Assembly (NCBI GenBank): GCA_900016865.1
Contig: FIZI01000027.1
Span: 1-57,058, forward strand
From: an uncultured Clostridia bacterium
Lineage (GTDB): Bacteria; Bacillota; DTU014
Direction: 5' to 3'
DNA length: 57,058 nt
Numbering within the stretch: the stretch's first letter is position 1; every line of letters starts with the position of its first letter. The translations under genes and the position numbers were made by a program. Shown here piece by piece: positions 49,820-57,025 of this stretch. Below the pieces are notes generated by a model. The model did no database searches and was not told where the DNA came from. It saw nothing but the letters and a program-made list of their open reading frames with translations.

Positions 49820-50713
49820 ATGACAGCGCCTAGTCCACGGATACTGGTAGGCACTTCAGGCTACAGTTTTGACGACTGGAGGGGAACATTCTATCCAGAA
49901 CACGTTCGCGCCTCCGAGATGCTGAGCTTCTACGCCTCCCAGTTTCCGATGGTCGAGGTCAACTTCACCTATTATCGGATGCCCTCAGCTCGGGTCACGC
50001 AGGGTATGGAGCGCAAGACACCGAAGGAGTTTGAGTTCGTAGTCAAACTGAACCGAGTGATGACCCACAGCAACCCTATTATCGGCTCATATGTTCCAGA
50101 CTCGGGTCAGGCTGTTGGCGGCCCGGTTGATCTCTTTGGCCATGCGAGCTCCCAGGCGATCGGTTCGGCTGCGTGGTCGCTCGAGAGAGCTATTGCTGAG
50201 TTCAAGAAGGGTATTGAGCCGTTTGTGGATGCGGGCAAACTCAAATGTGTCCTTGCTCAGTTCCCGTGGGGATTCAAAAACACGCGCGATAACCTGCGAT
50301 ACGTGATTGACCTGGCCAAGGAATTCGACGAGTTCTGGTTCGTCGTGGAGTTTCGAAACGCAACGTGGGCGAGCGACAGCGTGTTCGACGCGCTCAGGCA
50401 GAACAACATAGGCTTCTGTTGTGTAGATGAACCTCAGCTGGAGGGTTTGTTTCCTCCAGTGATTACATCAACTTCCAGTGATGTGTCATACGTAAGGTTT
50501 CATGGACGCAACGCAGCGAAGTGGTGGCGTCACGACCGTTCATCTGAAAGGTATGACTACCTGTACAGCATCGAAGAGCTGAGACCGTGGGCCGACAAGA
50601 TACAGATGCTGGCTGAGAACAGCAAACAGACCTATGTGTTGTTTAACAACTGCACTGACGGCAAAGCCGCTCAAAATGCAAAGCAGATGCTGTCGCTTTT
50701 AGGTCTCGCTTGA
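49820..50713 (+). CDS. DUF72 family protein (YecE-like)
   Basis: 297 residues with the TIM-barrel DUF72 pattern: LVGTSGYSFDDWRGTFYPE at the start, FPMVEVNFTYYRMPS, FEFVVKLNRVMTHS, VLAQFPWGFKNTRDNL and FVVEFRNATWA. SDVSYVRFHGRN leads the last part. Function unknown in spite of wide occurrence. The ATG at 49820 starts two bases after the pduL stop, so the two are translationally coupled. A 101-base gap to fmdB holds nothing recognisable. Confidence 0.9.
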   Translation: MTAPSPRILVGTSGYSFDDWRGTFYPEHVRASEMLSFYASQFPMVEVNFTYYRMPSARVTQGMERKTPKEFEFVVKLNRVMTHSNPIIGSYVPDSGQAVGGPVDLFGHASSQAIGSAAWSLERAIAEFKKGIEPFVDAGKLKCVLAQFPWGFKNTRDNLRYVIDLAKEFDEFWFVVEFRNATWASDSVFDALRQNNIGFCCVDEPQLEGLFPPVITSTSSDVSYVRFHGRNAAKWWRHDRSSERYDYLYSIEELRPWADKIQMLAENSKQTYVLFNNCTDGKAAQNAKQMLSLLGLA

Positions 50714-50814
50714 CACATAGACATGAAAGGGCATGCAACCGGTTGGCTGGAGGGCAACAAACTTGTCAGTAAGGCCTGGCGCCGACTAGGACATCAGGAG
50801 GGGCTTGATGACAG

Positions 50815-51018
50815 ATGCCTATCTTTGAATACAAGTGCAACCAATGTGGCAACAAGTTTGAGAAGTTAGTTAGATCCTCAAACGAGCAGATTGCGTGTCC
50901 GTCGTGCAACAGCGAGGACGTGCGTAAGCTCTTTAGCACGTTCGCAGCGCACGGAACCGCGTCCGGATCAAGCGGTTGCGCTTCCTGTTCAGGTGGAAGT
51001 TGCTCGACCTGTCACTGA
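50815..51018 (+). CDS. FmdB family zinc-ribbon protein
   Basis: 67 residues. The FmdB/CxxC_CXXC_SSSS pattern is intact: MPIFEYKCNQCGNKFEKLV and IACPSCNSEDVRKLFSTF, forming one zinc ribbon. The tail is rich in Ser, Gly and Cys (SGCASCSGGSCSTCH), typical of the family. It is a small cytoplasmic regulator-like protein of unknown target. The ATG at 50815 follows AGGAGGGG at 11 bases. Confidence 0.9.
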   Translation: MPIFEYKCNQCGNKFEKLVRSSNEQIACPSCNSEDVRKLFSTFAAHGTASGSSGCASCSGGSCSTCH

Positions 51019-51035
51019 GGTGACGCGACGCTCTT

Positions 51036-51099
51036 GAGACGTGGCCCTTGACCACAATGCGGCGTCTTTACGCACTCTGTGGTCCAAGGGCGTCTCTTT
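51036..51099 (+). terminator. Long imperfect hairpin after fmdB
   Basis: GAGACG (51036-51041) pairs with CGTCTC (51091-51096), and CCCTTGACCACA (51045-51056) pairs with TGTGGTCCAAGGG (51078-51090) with one bulged G. A short inner stem GCG/CGC closes the loop. TTTC follows. The total arm is about 18 bp, large for a terminator. Confidence 0.7.
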
Positions 51100-51112
51100 C
51101 ATGCGCTTAGTT

Positions 51113-51142
51113 TACATAATATATATTATACGACGTTATGTA
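51113..51142. repeat. AT-rich palindrome in nested inverted repeat
   Basis: ATAATATATATTAT (51116-51129) is a perfect 14-base palindrome. It is nested in TACATAA (51113-51119) and TTATGTA (51136-51142). The stretch is nearly pure A/T in a GC-rich region between the fmdB terminator and the 3' end of the LysM gene; no gene is seen in 51019-51207. Confidence 0.6.
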
Positions 51143-51207
51143 TTCTAGGAAAACGGGACGCCATTGCATCCCATCCATCAGCTCTACCCGATGTGAGCCC
51201 ATCACGC

Positions 51208-51525
51208 CTAATCAATGGGCACCAGCAACTGCTGCCCCGGATGTATCGTGGCTGCACCCAAACCGTTTATCGCACGGATCTCGTAGACCATTCGCCTGAT
51301 GTCTGCTCCCTCGCGGCTGAGCGACCGTGCGATGCTCCACAGAGTATCTCCAGGCTGCACGACGACAACTTCGTATCCAGCAGCGCCCTCAGTGTCCGGT
51401 ATACCTACGCGGGTCCACGCAAATGCGATGGATGCAACAGAGACAAGTGCGAGAATGCCAATGTACCCTACTGTGGCCAGTATCCGACGCCTTGACTTGG
51501 CAAGAGCCAGCTCTACAGCTTGCAT
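51208..51525 (-). CDS. yneA: YneA-like LysM membrane protein (SOS cell-division inhibitor)
   Basis: 105 residues. One membrane helix (about 15-36, ILATVGYIGILALVSVASIAFA) precedes a LysM domain (VVVQPGDTLWSIARSLSREG and INGLGAATIHPGQQLLVPI). Bacillus YneA has this layout, is divergent from lexA, and blocks septation during DNA damage. The ATG at 51525 has GGAGGT about 5 bases upstream. Its upstream region has a promoter with LexA boxes on and beside it. Confidence 0.85.
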   Translation of the reverse strand: MQAVELALAKSRRRILATVGYIGILALVSVASIAFAWTRVGIPDTEGAAGYEVVVVQPGDTLWSIARSLSREGADIRRMVYEIRAINGLGAATIHPGQQLLVPID

Positions 51526-51563
51526 GACGCACCTCCAGGCAATGTGGCATTGCTGTCGAACAT
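51513..51563 (-). CDS. Possible 16-residue leader peptide overlapping yneA start
   Basis: ATG at 51563 preceded by AAGGAG with a 5-base gap opens a short frame (MFDSNATLPGGASCKL) ending in TAG at 51513-51515, just inside yneA. Its ribosome site is better than that of many genes here. It overlaps LexA box 2 and the yneA transcript start region. It may couple translation into yneA; it may also be chance. Confidence 0.3.
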   Translation of the reverse strand: MFDSNATLPGGASCKL

Positions 51564-51570
51564 TAGTTCT
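51557..51570. promoter_or_regulatory. LexA (SOS) box 2, yneA side
   Basis: CGAACATTAGTTCT fits CGAAC-N4-GTTC. It lies just downstream of the predicted yneA transcription start. Confidence 0.75.
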
Positions 51571-51580
51571 CCTTAGATGA

Positions 51581-51609
51581 AACATACCACGAACGTTTGT
51601 TCGTGTCAA
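51581..51609 (-). promoter_or_regulatory. Sigma-A promoter of yneA
   Basis: On the minus strand TTGACA (51609-51604), 17 bases, TATGTT (51586-51581). LexA box 1 fills the spacer. Confidence 0.75.
51588..51605. promoter_or_regulatory. LexA (SOS) box 1, central
   Basis: CACGAAC-GTTT-GTTCGTG is a perfect 7+4+7 dyad fitting the Gram-positive LexA consensus (CGAACNNNNGTTCG). It sits in the spacer of the yneA promoter. Confidence 0.9.
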
Positions 51610-51617
51610 GGCTCTGT

Positions 51618-51631
51618 CGAACTGATGTTTG
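51618..51631. promoter_or_regulatory. LexA (SOS) box 3, lexA side
   Basis: CGAACTGATGTTTG fits CGAAC-N4-GTTYG and overlaps the -35 region of lexA, as expected for self-repression. Confidence 0.75.
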
Positions 51632-51657
51632 CATGTTTAGTGCTCACATGCTATAAT
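51629..51657 (+). promoter_or_regulatory. Sigma-A promoter of lexA
   Basis: TTGCAT (51629-51634), 17 bases, TATAAT (51652-51657), with TGC extended -10. The weak -35 is offset by the perfect -10. Confidence 0.75.
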
Positions 51658-51700
51658 CGACCTGTAAATGACTAACCACAGACTGGTGGTGGATGGTGAG

Positions 51701-52321
51701 ATGTCTTCCCGCCTTACTGATCGACAGGTCAAGATACTGGACTTCCTTATCGATACAATACGCACGCGCGGATACCCGCCGTCTGTGCGAGAGATTGGTG
51801 CTGCGGTAGGTCTTCGTTCCAGCTCCACGGTTCATTCTCATTTGGATAAGCTTGAGAAACTTGGCTATATCAGGCGTGACCCCACCCGCTCTCGCGCTAT
51901 AGAGATTGTGGACAAGGCCTTGGATGTTCGTCCAACTAAGGACATGATCAATGTCCCTCTCGTAGGTCGTGTCACTGCCGGGTCGCCGGTTTTGGCTACG
52001 GAAAATGTTGAGGACTACTTCCCCATTCCCCTTGAGTTCATTGGGTCGGGCGAGTTCTTCATGCTTCGCGTGCGCGGGGACAGCATGGTTGGTGCCGGTA
52101 TCCTCGATGGCGACCACGTCATCGTCCGCAAGCAAGATGCAGCGGTCGACGGCGACATTGTCGTGGCTCTAGTCAACGACGAAGAGGCCACTGTCAAGAG
52201 GCTGTACAGAGAGAAGGACCACGTGAGGCTCCAGCCGGAAAACCCTCACATGGCCCCGATAATAGCAGTCGACGTCCGCATACTCGGAAAGGTAGTAGGG
52301 CTAGTTCGCAAGATTCATTAG
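51701..52321 (+). CDS. lexA: SOS repressor LexA
   Basis: 206 residues. The N-terminal winged helix has [17 protein letters not shown] and [30 protein letters not shown] (blocks within 4-53). The cleavage site is A93-G94 in RVTAGSPV, the serine nucleophile S128 in GDSMVGAG and the lysine K166 in ATVKRLY. RecA-stimulated self-cleavage releases SOS genes. The ATG at 51701 follows GGTGAG and lies about 37 bases after the predicted transcript start; an in-frame ATG at 51668 lacks a ribosome site. It ends 15 bases from a convergent gene. Confidence 0.97.
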   Translation: MSSRLTDRQVKILDFLIDTIRTRGYPPSVREIGAAVGLRSSSTVHSHLDKLEKLGYIRRDPTRSRAIEIVDKALDVRPTKDMINVPLVGRVTAGSPVLATENVEDYFPIPLEFIGSGEFFMLRVRGDSMVGAGILDGDHVIVRKQDAAVDGDIVVALVNDEEATVKRLYREKDHVRLQPENPHMAPIIAVDVRILGKVVGLVRKIH

Positions 52322-52336
52322 ACAGCTCGGACGCTA

Positions 52337-52729
52337 CTATTGCCCGGCATCCTCTGCTGCTGATGCCTTCACAGACTCGGCATACTCCTCAGCCGTAATG
52401 AACTCTCCCTTCGAGAACCTTCCTTCAATGATCTTTTGCCGCACGATTCTGTATCTTTCGTCAAACTCGATCACCACGTTCATGCGATTGGGGCATCTCG
52501 AGTTCCCATCGGCTACTACCTTCTGAACATAATACTCACAGTTAGGGTGGTTCTCCCTGTCGTAGTTTCGCTGTATCTCAGACGTCTTTCTCAGCCTGAG
52601 CATGACAGCTTTTCCGCATATCCCGCACCTAAGGTACACAGGTACCTCATTAGCCCCCACCTTTGGTTCTTTCTGAGAAGCCGATCCTGAGATCCAGTCG
52701 GCTATTCTCCTAAGAAGGCCAAAAGGCAT
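52337..52729 (-). CDS. Conserved hypothetical protein with zinc-binding cysteines
   Basis: 130 residues. Four cysteines in YLRCGICGKAV (about 35-45), NCEYY and SRCPNRMNV could bind a metal, and the end FDERYRIVRQKIIEGRFSKGEFITAEEYAE resembles small uncharacterised proteins that end in a GGxFITxEEY pattern. The ATG at 52729 has GGGGAG about 9 bases upstream; a GTG at 52735 is in frame. It is the last of four minus-strand genes and is convergent with lexA. No function recognised. Confidence 0.65.
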   Translation of the reverse strand: MPFGLLRRIADWISGSASQKEPKVGANEVPVYLRCGICGKAVMLRLRKTSEIQRNYDRENHPNCEYYVQKVVADGNSRCPNRMNVVIEFDERYRIVRQKIIEGRFSKGEFITAEEYAESVKASAAEDAGQ

Positions 52730-52764
52730 TTCCACAGCTCCCCGTTCTATATTTGACTAGGAAG

Positions 52765-53157
52765 TCACGAGACCCCCTGTCCAGCAGCATCCCCTACTTC
52801 TTCGCTGCCCAAGATACTCAAGAAGTTCTCCAATGCCTGCTCACGGCCAACTTCGCCTGCGATCGAAAGGTCGCTTGCAGAAAGCTTCTTGATGGTGTCT
52901 CTTCTATTGTCCGCTTTGTATATTGAAAGGCGTGCCTTCAGCTCCTTGTAGGCTGTAGAAGCCTCATCATAAGCCGAACTCACGCCTTTGTCCATCACAA
53001 CCTGAATTAGTCTCTCGTACTCGTCCTTCCGAGCCTGAGCCATTGCCCTAGTCGTCTCGGGATGGCTCGTCAAATCAGCAGCCAGCAGCTCTTGTTTAGC
53101 ATAGCTCTTGAACCTCTTCAAGCTGCTTATCAGGTCCTCACGGCCGAGATAGATCAA
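52765..53157 (-). CDS. Hypothetical protein, helical
   Basis: 130 residues from a TTG at 53157, with AAGGGGG 7 bases upstream; a longer frame to 53217 has no ribosome site. It is predicted mostly helical and charged (LISSLKRFKSYAKQELLAAD, ARKDEYERLIQVVMDKGV), with possible coiled-coil parts and no membrane segment or cysteine motif. I do not recognise a family. It begins about 230 bases after the upstream gene and runs to within 36 bases of the zinc-binding hypothetical gene. Confidence 0.5.
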   Translation of the reverse strand: MIYLGREDLISSLKRFKSYAKQELLAADLTSHPETTRAMAQARKDEYERLIQVVMDKGVSSAYDEASTAYKELKARLSIYKADNRRDTIKKLSASDLSIAGEVGREQALENFLSILGSEEVGDAAGQGVS

Positions 53158-53349
53158 GAGGCATTCCCCCTTAGCATTTGTATCTGTCCGGATTCGACAC
53201 TTCGGCCTTGTCGTCAAACTGAGGAATACTTCATGGCTGATTACTTCGTGCTACCTAATTCGACGCACCCGACGTTGAATCCTCCCGGCCCCTCGGCAAT
53301 GCCTATATTGGCGCGTCAGTGCACAGCTAAACCCTGCTTGCTCTTCAGT

Positions 53350-53384
53350 AATGCAAAGAAGGACACAATCCCTCGACTGTGTCC
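53350..53384 (-). terminator. Terminator of the 53385-53723 gene
   Basis: On the minus strand GGACACA (53384-53378) pairs with TGTGTCC (53367-53361), followed by TTCTTTGC. It begins right at the stop codon. The remaining 53218-53349 stretch shows no gene or clear promoter. Confidence 0.7.
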
Positions 53385-53723
53385 CTAGTCTTCTGCTGCT
53401 CCTTTGTCTACTCGCTCGTTGAATACATAAGAGACTGTCTCGCCGTCGTCAATCCTGTAGTAGTCAACGATCTTTCCGCTACGTACCAAAGTCCCCAGGA
53501 GCCTAGCTTCTCCCTTAATGATGTCGTGTCTTTGAATCTGTCGCTTCTCTAAATGGGTCCGATCGTGCAGTTGGATGGCACGCTTGCCAATTCGGGAAGT
53601 AAACACCGGATCTCCCCTCCCAAGCTGCACCAGAACTTCTACGCTCAGAAGCAACTGGCGGCCGCAAGTTAAGTCTTGCTCTGTTAGTAGCATGCCTTCG
53701 GACGCCGCGGTGTATTCATTCAC
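53385..53723 (-). CDS. Hypothetical protein
   Basis: 112 residues. No family recognised. It contains a basic middle (SRIGKRAIQLHDRTHLEKRQIQRHD) and ends with DYYRIDDGETVSYVFNERVDKG. There is no signal peptide or membrane helix. The ATG at 53723 has only a weak GTGA upstream; the ATG for residue 11 is too near to GAAGG to be better. Support comes from the terminator at its 3' end and the absence of any competing frame. Co-directional with the membrane protein gene 30 bases upstream. Confidence 0.5.
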   Translation of the reverse strand: MNEYTAASEGMLLTEQDLTCGRQLLLSVEVLVQLGRGDPVFTSRIGKRAIQLHDRTHLEKRQIQRHDIIKGEARLLGTLVRSGKIVDYYRIDDGETVSYVFNERVDKGAAED

Positions 53724-53752
53724 ATTTCACAACCGACTATCTAGACACTTCA

Positions 53753-54148
53753 TCACAGGTTGACACCAAGGATTCCGCCTAAAAGCCCTGCAGCAGTAAC
53801 TGTAAGCATCTGACGGCCTACTGCGAAAAAACGCGATCCACCTGAGGATGGGTCGGACGAGGCGACGAAGTAAACTGCGGCAAATACAAGCCCAACCACT
53901 AACCCAACGAGCCAGCCTCTGCTGGCGCTGGTCCTTCCCGCAGCCAAGCCGCCAAGAAACACCCCTATGATTCCCACGGCTGCCTGGACGTTCATACACG
54001 CGGCTTCTGAGATGTCAAACAGAGTCGTGAGAAACGCGAAAAGGACCGTGGCGACTACAACAAAGATCGCTGCAGTGATGCAGCCTCTTACGATCGATCG
54101 CACAAAGCCATACGGCCTCGTGTTGTTCGTAAACGGCGCAATGGGCAT
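53753..54148 (-). CDS. TIGR04086 family membrane protein
   Basis: 131 residues with four hydrophobic segments: ITAAIFVVVATVLFAFLTTLF, ACMNVQAAVGIIGVFLGGLAAG, RGWLVGLVVGLVFAAVYFVA and MLTVTAAGLLGGILGVNL. The second segment with its GGxxAGR turn fits the TIGR04086 family, often near yajC or spoVB in spore-formers. Function unknown. The ATG at 54148 has AAGGAGG 10 bases upstream; an upstream ATG at 54214 lacks a ribosome site. Confidence 0.75.
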   Translation of the reverse strand: MPIAPFTNNTRPYGFVRSIVRGCITAAIFVVVATVLFAFLTTLFDISEAACMNVQAAVGIIGVFLGGLAAGRTSASRGWLVGLVVGLVFAAVYFVASSDPSSGGSRFFAVGRQMLTVTAAGLLGGILGVNL

Positions 54149-54254
54149 GCAAACCCGACCTCCTTGATTGCGCTCATGTGCGGGTAGAGAACGCATCGGA
54201 CTCTCGCTACTCATACTCTATTGTACGAGAGTGCTCATAATGACCTATTACACT

Positions 54255-54288
54255 GCGTAGCCGTGAAGACAAAGCAGCGTAGCCGTGA
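54255..54288 (+). repeat. Two 12-bp direct repeats
   Basis: GCGTAGCCGTGA occurs at 54255-54266 and 54277-54288, 22 bases apart, which places both copies on the same side of the helix. They lie in the gap 54149-54459 between the membrane protein and the tRNA promoter; no other gene is seen there. Confidence 0.6.
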
Positions 54289-54459
54289 GGCAAAAGAGGG
54301 CAACGTGTGCGGATGGCACCATATACATAAGGTCTGCTGTACGTATGTGGTCACATGCAAATGACGAGGAAAAATCACATCTTATCCTCGATGCCGCATA
54401 CGTGTCGAGAACGTTATTAGTGCACGGGCATCTTGATATGGAGGTTAGTGCGCTTGTGT

Positions 54460-54488
54460 TTGACAATGACCGGGGAGTTCAGTATAAT
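54460..54488 (+). promoter_or_regulatory. Consensus sigma-A promoter of the tRNA pair
   Basis: TTGACA (54460-54465), 17 bases, TATAAT (54483-54488). Both boxes perfect; transcription would begin near 54495. Confidence 0.92.
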
Positions 54489-54512
54489 ACTCTGTGTTCA
54501 GCAAATACGTGC

Positions 54513-54589
54513 CGGGGCGTGGCTCAGCTTGGTAGAGCGCATGGTTCGGGACCATGAGGTCGCTGGTTCAAATCCAGTCGCCCCGACCA
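54513..54589 (+). tRNA. tRNA-Pro (CGG anticodon)
   Basis: Acceptor arms CGGGGCG and CGCCCCG, D-arm GGCTCAGCTTGGTAGAGC, anticodon loop TTCGGGA giving CGG, T-arm CTGGTTCAAATCCAG, discriminator A and encoded CCA (54587-54589). Confidence 0.97.
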
Positions 54590-54614
54590 TTTCTTTCGGT
54601 TTTCAATCAAGTAG

Positions 54615-54699
54615 GCGAAAGTGGCGGAATGGCAGACGCGCTAGACTTAGGATCTAGTGGGTTATACCCGTGGGGGTTCAAGTCCCCCCTTTCGCACCA
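54615..54699 (+). tRNA. tRNA-Leu (TAG anticodon)
   Basis: Acceptor arms GCGAAAG and CTTTCGC, anticodon loop CTTAGGA giving TAG, a long variable arm (TGGGTTATACCCGT) as in class II tRNAs, T-arm GGGGGTTCAAGTCCCCC, discriminator A and encoded CCA. It lies 25 bases after tRNA-Pro. Confidence 0.97.
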
Positions 54700-54710
54700 C
54701 CCTCTTTCGA

Positions 54711-54754
54711 GACCGTCTGTGCCTTTGCAACGCAAGGCTAGGCGGTTGTTTTTT
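54711..54754 (+). terminator. Terminator of the tRNA pair
   Basis: ACCG (54712-54715) with CGGT (54743-54746) encloses GCCTTTGC and GCAAGGC with one bulge; GTTTTTT follows. Confidence 0.75.
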
Positions 54755-54824
54755 GCACGGCACGATTGTCATAGGTGCCGCAGAAGCCGCAGAAACGGAA
54801 TGCTGTCACCCACCAAGAAGCAAA

Positions 54825-54862
54825 CAGCGCCATGCAGCCACATTGACAGCCACACGGCGCTG
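54825..54862 (-). terminator. Possible terminator of the pyrophosphatase gene
   Basis: CAGCGCC (54825-54831) and GGCGCTG (54856-54862) form a 7-bp stem about 30 bases past the minus-strand stop, followed by TTTGCTTCTT. The loop of 24 bases is long. Confidence 0.4.
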
Positions 54863-54892
54863 CACGGGCATTCCCAGCGTTGTTGGCAAGAG

Positions 54893-57025
54893 CTAGAGCA
54901 GAGAGTTTTGGACGACGAGTGATGCGAATACGATTGAAACCATCGAGAGCAGCTTAATGAGGATATTGATCGAAGGCCCGGCAGTATCCTTTAGAGGGTC
55001 GCCGACAGTGTCCCCTACAACAGTTGCTTTGTGGCAATCGCTCCCTGTGCCGCCGAACTCGCCGCTTTCGACATACTTCTTTGCGTTATCCCAGCTACCT
55101 CCGGCATTTGCCATCAAGACTGCCAATATGAACCCGGTAACTGTGGCACCCGCCAGCAGACCCGCCACACCGTTCACTCCCAAGACTAGCCCGACTACGA
55201 TAGGAACAACGATGCCGGCAAGAGTAGGAGCAATCATCTCTCGTTGGGCCGACCTGACGCAGATGTCAACACACGCAGCATAATCAGGGCTGGCTTTGCC
55301 GTCCATCAGGCCTTTAATCTCGCGAAACTGCCTTCTGACTTCAAACACTATGGATTGAGCAGCTCTTCCCACCGCAGATATTGTCATAGACGAAAACATG
55401 AAAGGCAGTGCAGCGCCGACGAATACACCTACAAGCACAGGTGGATTGAGCAGACTTAGATCTATCTTGATCGCACTCGAGGTTTTCTGAATGATCAGGT
55501 CCACCTGATCCTTGTATGCTGCAATCAAAGCGAGGGCTGTGAGTGCTGCGGACCCGATGGCAAAACCTTTGCCTGTAGCGGCTGTCGTATTTCCTAGAGC
55601 ATCGAGTGCGTCAGTCCTCTGCCTGACTTGCGGAGGCTGATTGGTCATCTCTGCGATCCCTCCGGCATTATCGGCAACAGGGCCATATGCGTCGGTAGCA
55701 AGGGTAATCCCGAGCGTGCTGAGCATGCCTACTGCCGAGATAGCTATTCCATAAAGGCCTTTGCTTACATCTGACCCGCCTCCGGCAAGAAAGTAACTAG
55801 CCAAGACAGCTGTTCCTACCGTAACTACAGGCAGCACAGTCGAGCCCATACCCAAAGAGAGACCATTGATTATGACAGTCGCGGGCCCAGTCTCTGAGGC
55901 GGACGCGAGCTTCTTAGTTGGACTGTACTGAGCAGAAGTGTAGTACTCGGTGGTTACTCCGATTATGATACCTGCGAGCAAGCCGGCAAGAACTGCGCCG
56001 TAAACCCCGATGTTATCCCATCCCAGGACAAAGCCTATCAGGAAGAAACCCACAACCGCTATGAGTCCTGCGCTGATATAGGTGCCCCTGCGAAGGGCGC
56101 CCAACAGAGAATCGTCGCTCTCATTGTCTGTCAACTTGACCATGAATGTCCCTATGATCGATGCCAAAACCCCGAGTGCGGCCATAGCCATAGGCAGCAG
56201 CATCCTGCCGACCATCTCGCGAACTGAACCGCGGCTGGCAGCGACTGCAAGCGCTACAGTTGCGATTATCGAGCCGACATAGGACTCATATAGATCTGCA
56301 CCCATGCCCGCCACGTCGCCGACATTGTCACCGACATTGTCCGCAATGACCGCAGGGTTGCGCGGATCGTCTTCGGGAATGGATGCTTCGACTTTTCCAA
56401 CAAGGTCGGCGCCAACGTCCGCTGCCTTGGTGTAGATACCCCCTCCTACTCTCGCAAACAGGGCCATAGAGCTGGCGCCCATGCCAAATGTCAGCATCGT
56501 GCTCGTGATGTTGGTGATCCTCTGAGCCAACTCCAGATCTCTGTAGTACCAGTCAAGCAAGAAGTACCAGACGCTCAAATCCAGCAAGCCCAGGCCAACG
56601 ACTACGAGGCCCATAACCGTTCCGCTTGAAAAAGCGACAGTGAGCGCGCTGTTGAGGCTCTGCTTCGCAGCGTAAGCTGTCCGAGCGTTGGAATTCGTGG
56701 CCACCGTCATCCCGATGAAGCCTGCAAGGCCGGAAAAGAAGCCTCCGGTAAGAAAGGCAAACGGCGTGAAAACTGAGAGATATCCTCTCCAGGCGAGGAG
56801 CAGGAGTATTACGAACATGACAGCAAAGAACAGGCCTACGCCGTAGTACTGGCGCCTTAGGTAAGCTCGAGCACCCTGCCGTATGGCCGATGCGATCCTT
56901 ACCATTTCTTTGCTACCCTCTTCGCGCTTCATTATAGAAAACGCGAGGTAAGCAGCGTAAGCCAAAGCTATTGCCGAACCAATAGGGACCACAACAAAGA
57001 ACCTTTGTATGGCTTCAATGCTCAT
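54893..57025 (-). CDS. hppA: Membrane-bound ion-pumping pyrophosphatase
   Basis: 710 residues with about 16 membrane segments. It hydrolyses pyrophosphate and pumps H+ and/or Na+ across the membrane. The catalytic motifs are DVGADLVGKVE, the DNVGDNVGDVAGMGADLYESY block and the C-terminal NAGGSWDNAKKYVE with GDTVGDPLKDTAGPS. ALGNTTAATGKG has alanine where K+-independent enzymes have lysine (GNTTKA), so a K+-dependent subtype is expected; ion specificity (Na+ or H+) cannot be told by eye. The ATG at 57025 has GGGGA about 6 bases upstream; a TTG just before it is in frame. The start lies 33 bases from the window edge. Confidence 0.95.
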   Translation of the reverse strand: MSIEAIQRFFVVVPIGSAIALAYAAYLAFSIMKREEGSKEMVRIASAIRQGARAYLRRQYYGVGLFFAVMFVILLLLAWRGYLSVFTPFAFLTGGFFSGLAGFIGMTVATNSNARTAYAAKQSLNSALTVAFSSGTVMGLVVVGLGLLDLSVWYFLLDWYYRDLELAQRITNITSTMLTFGMGASSMALFARVGGGIYTKAADVGADLVGKVEASIPEDDPRNPAVIADNVGDNVGDVAGMGADLYESYVGSIIATVALAVAASRGSVREMVGRMLLPMAMAALGVLASIIGTFMVKLTDNESDDSLLGALRRGTYISAGLIAVVGFFLIGFVLGWDNIGVYGAVLAGLLAGIIIGVTTEYYTSAQYSPTKKLASASETGPATVIINGLSLGMGSTVLPVVTVGTAVLASYFLAGGGSDVSKGLYGIAISAVGMLSTLGITLATDAYGPVADNAGGIAEMTNQPPQVRQRTDALDALGNTTAATGKGFAIGSAALTALALIAAYKDQVDLIIQKTSSAIKIDLSLLNPPVLVGVFVGAALPFMFSSMTISAVGRAAQSIVFEVRRQFREIKGLMDGKASPDYAACVDICVRSAQREMIAPTLAGIVVPIVVGLVLGVNGVAGLLAGATVTGFILAVLMANAGGSWDNAKKYVESGEFGGTGSDCHKATVVGDTVGDPLKDTAGPSINILIKLLSMVSIVFASLVVQNSLL

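Noticed and set aside
51079-51495. Plus-strand open frame of 138 codons
   Set aside because: It covers the AT palindrome and is antisense to yneA, whose LysM domain is unmistakable.
54285-54557. Plus-strand open frame of 90 codons
   Set aside because: It runs through the consensus tRNA promoter and half of tRNA-Pro; no ribosome site and no protein-like pattern.
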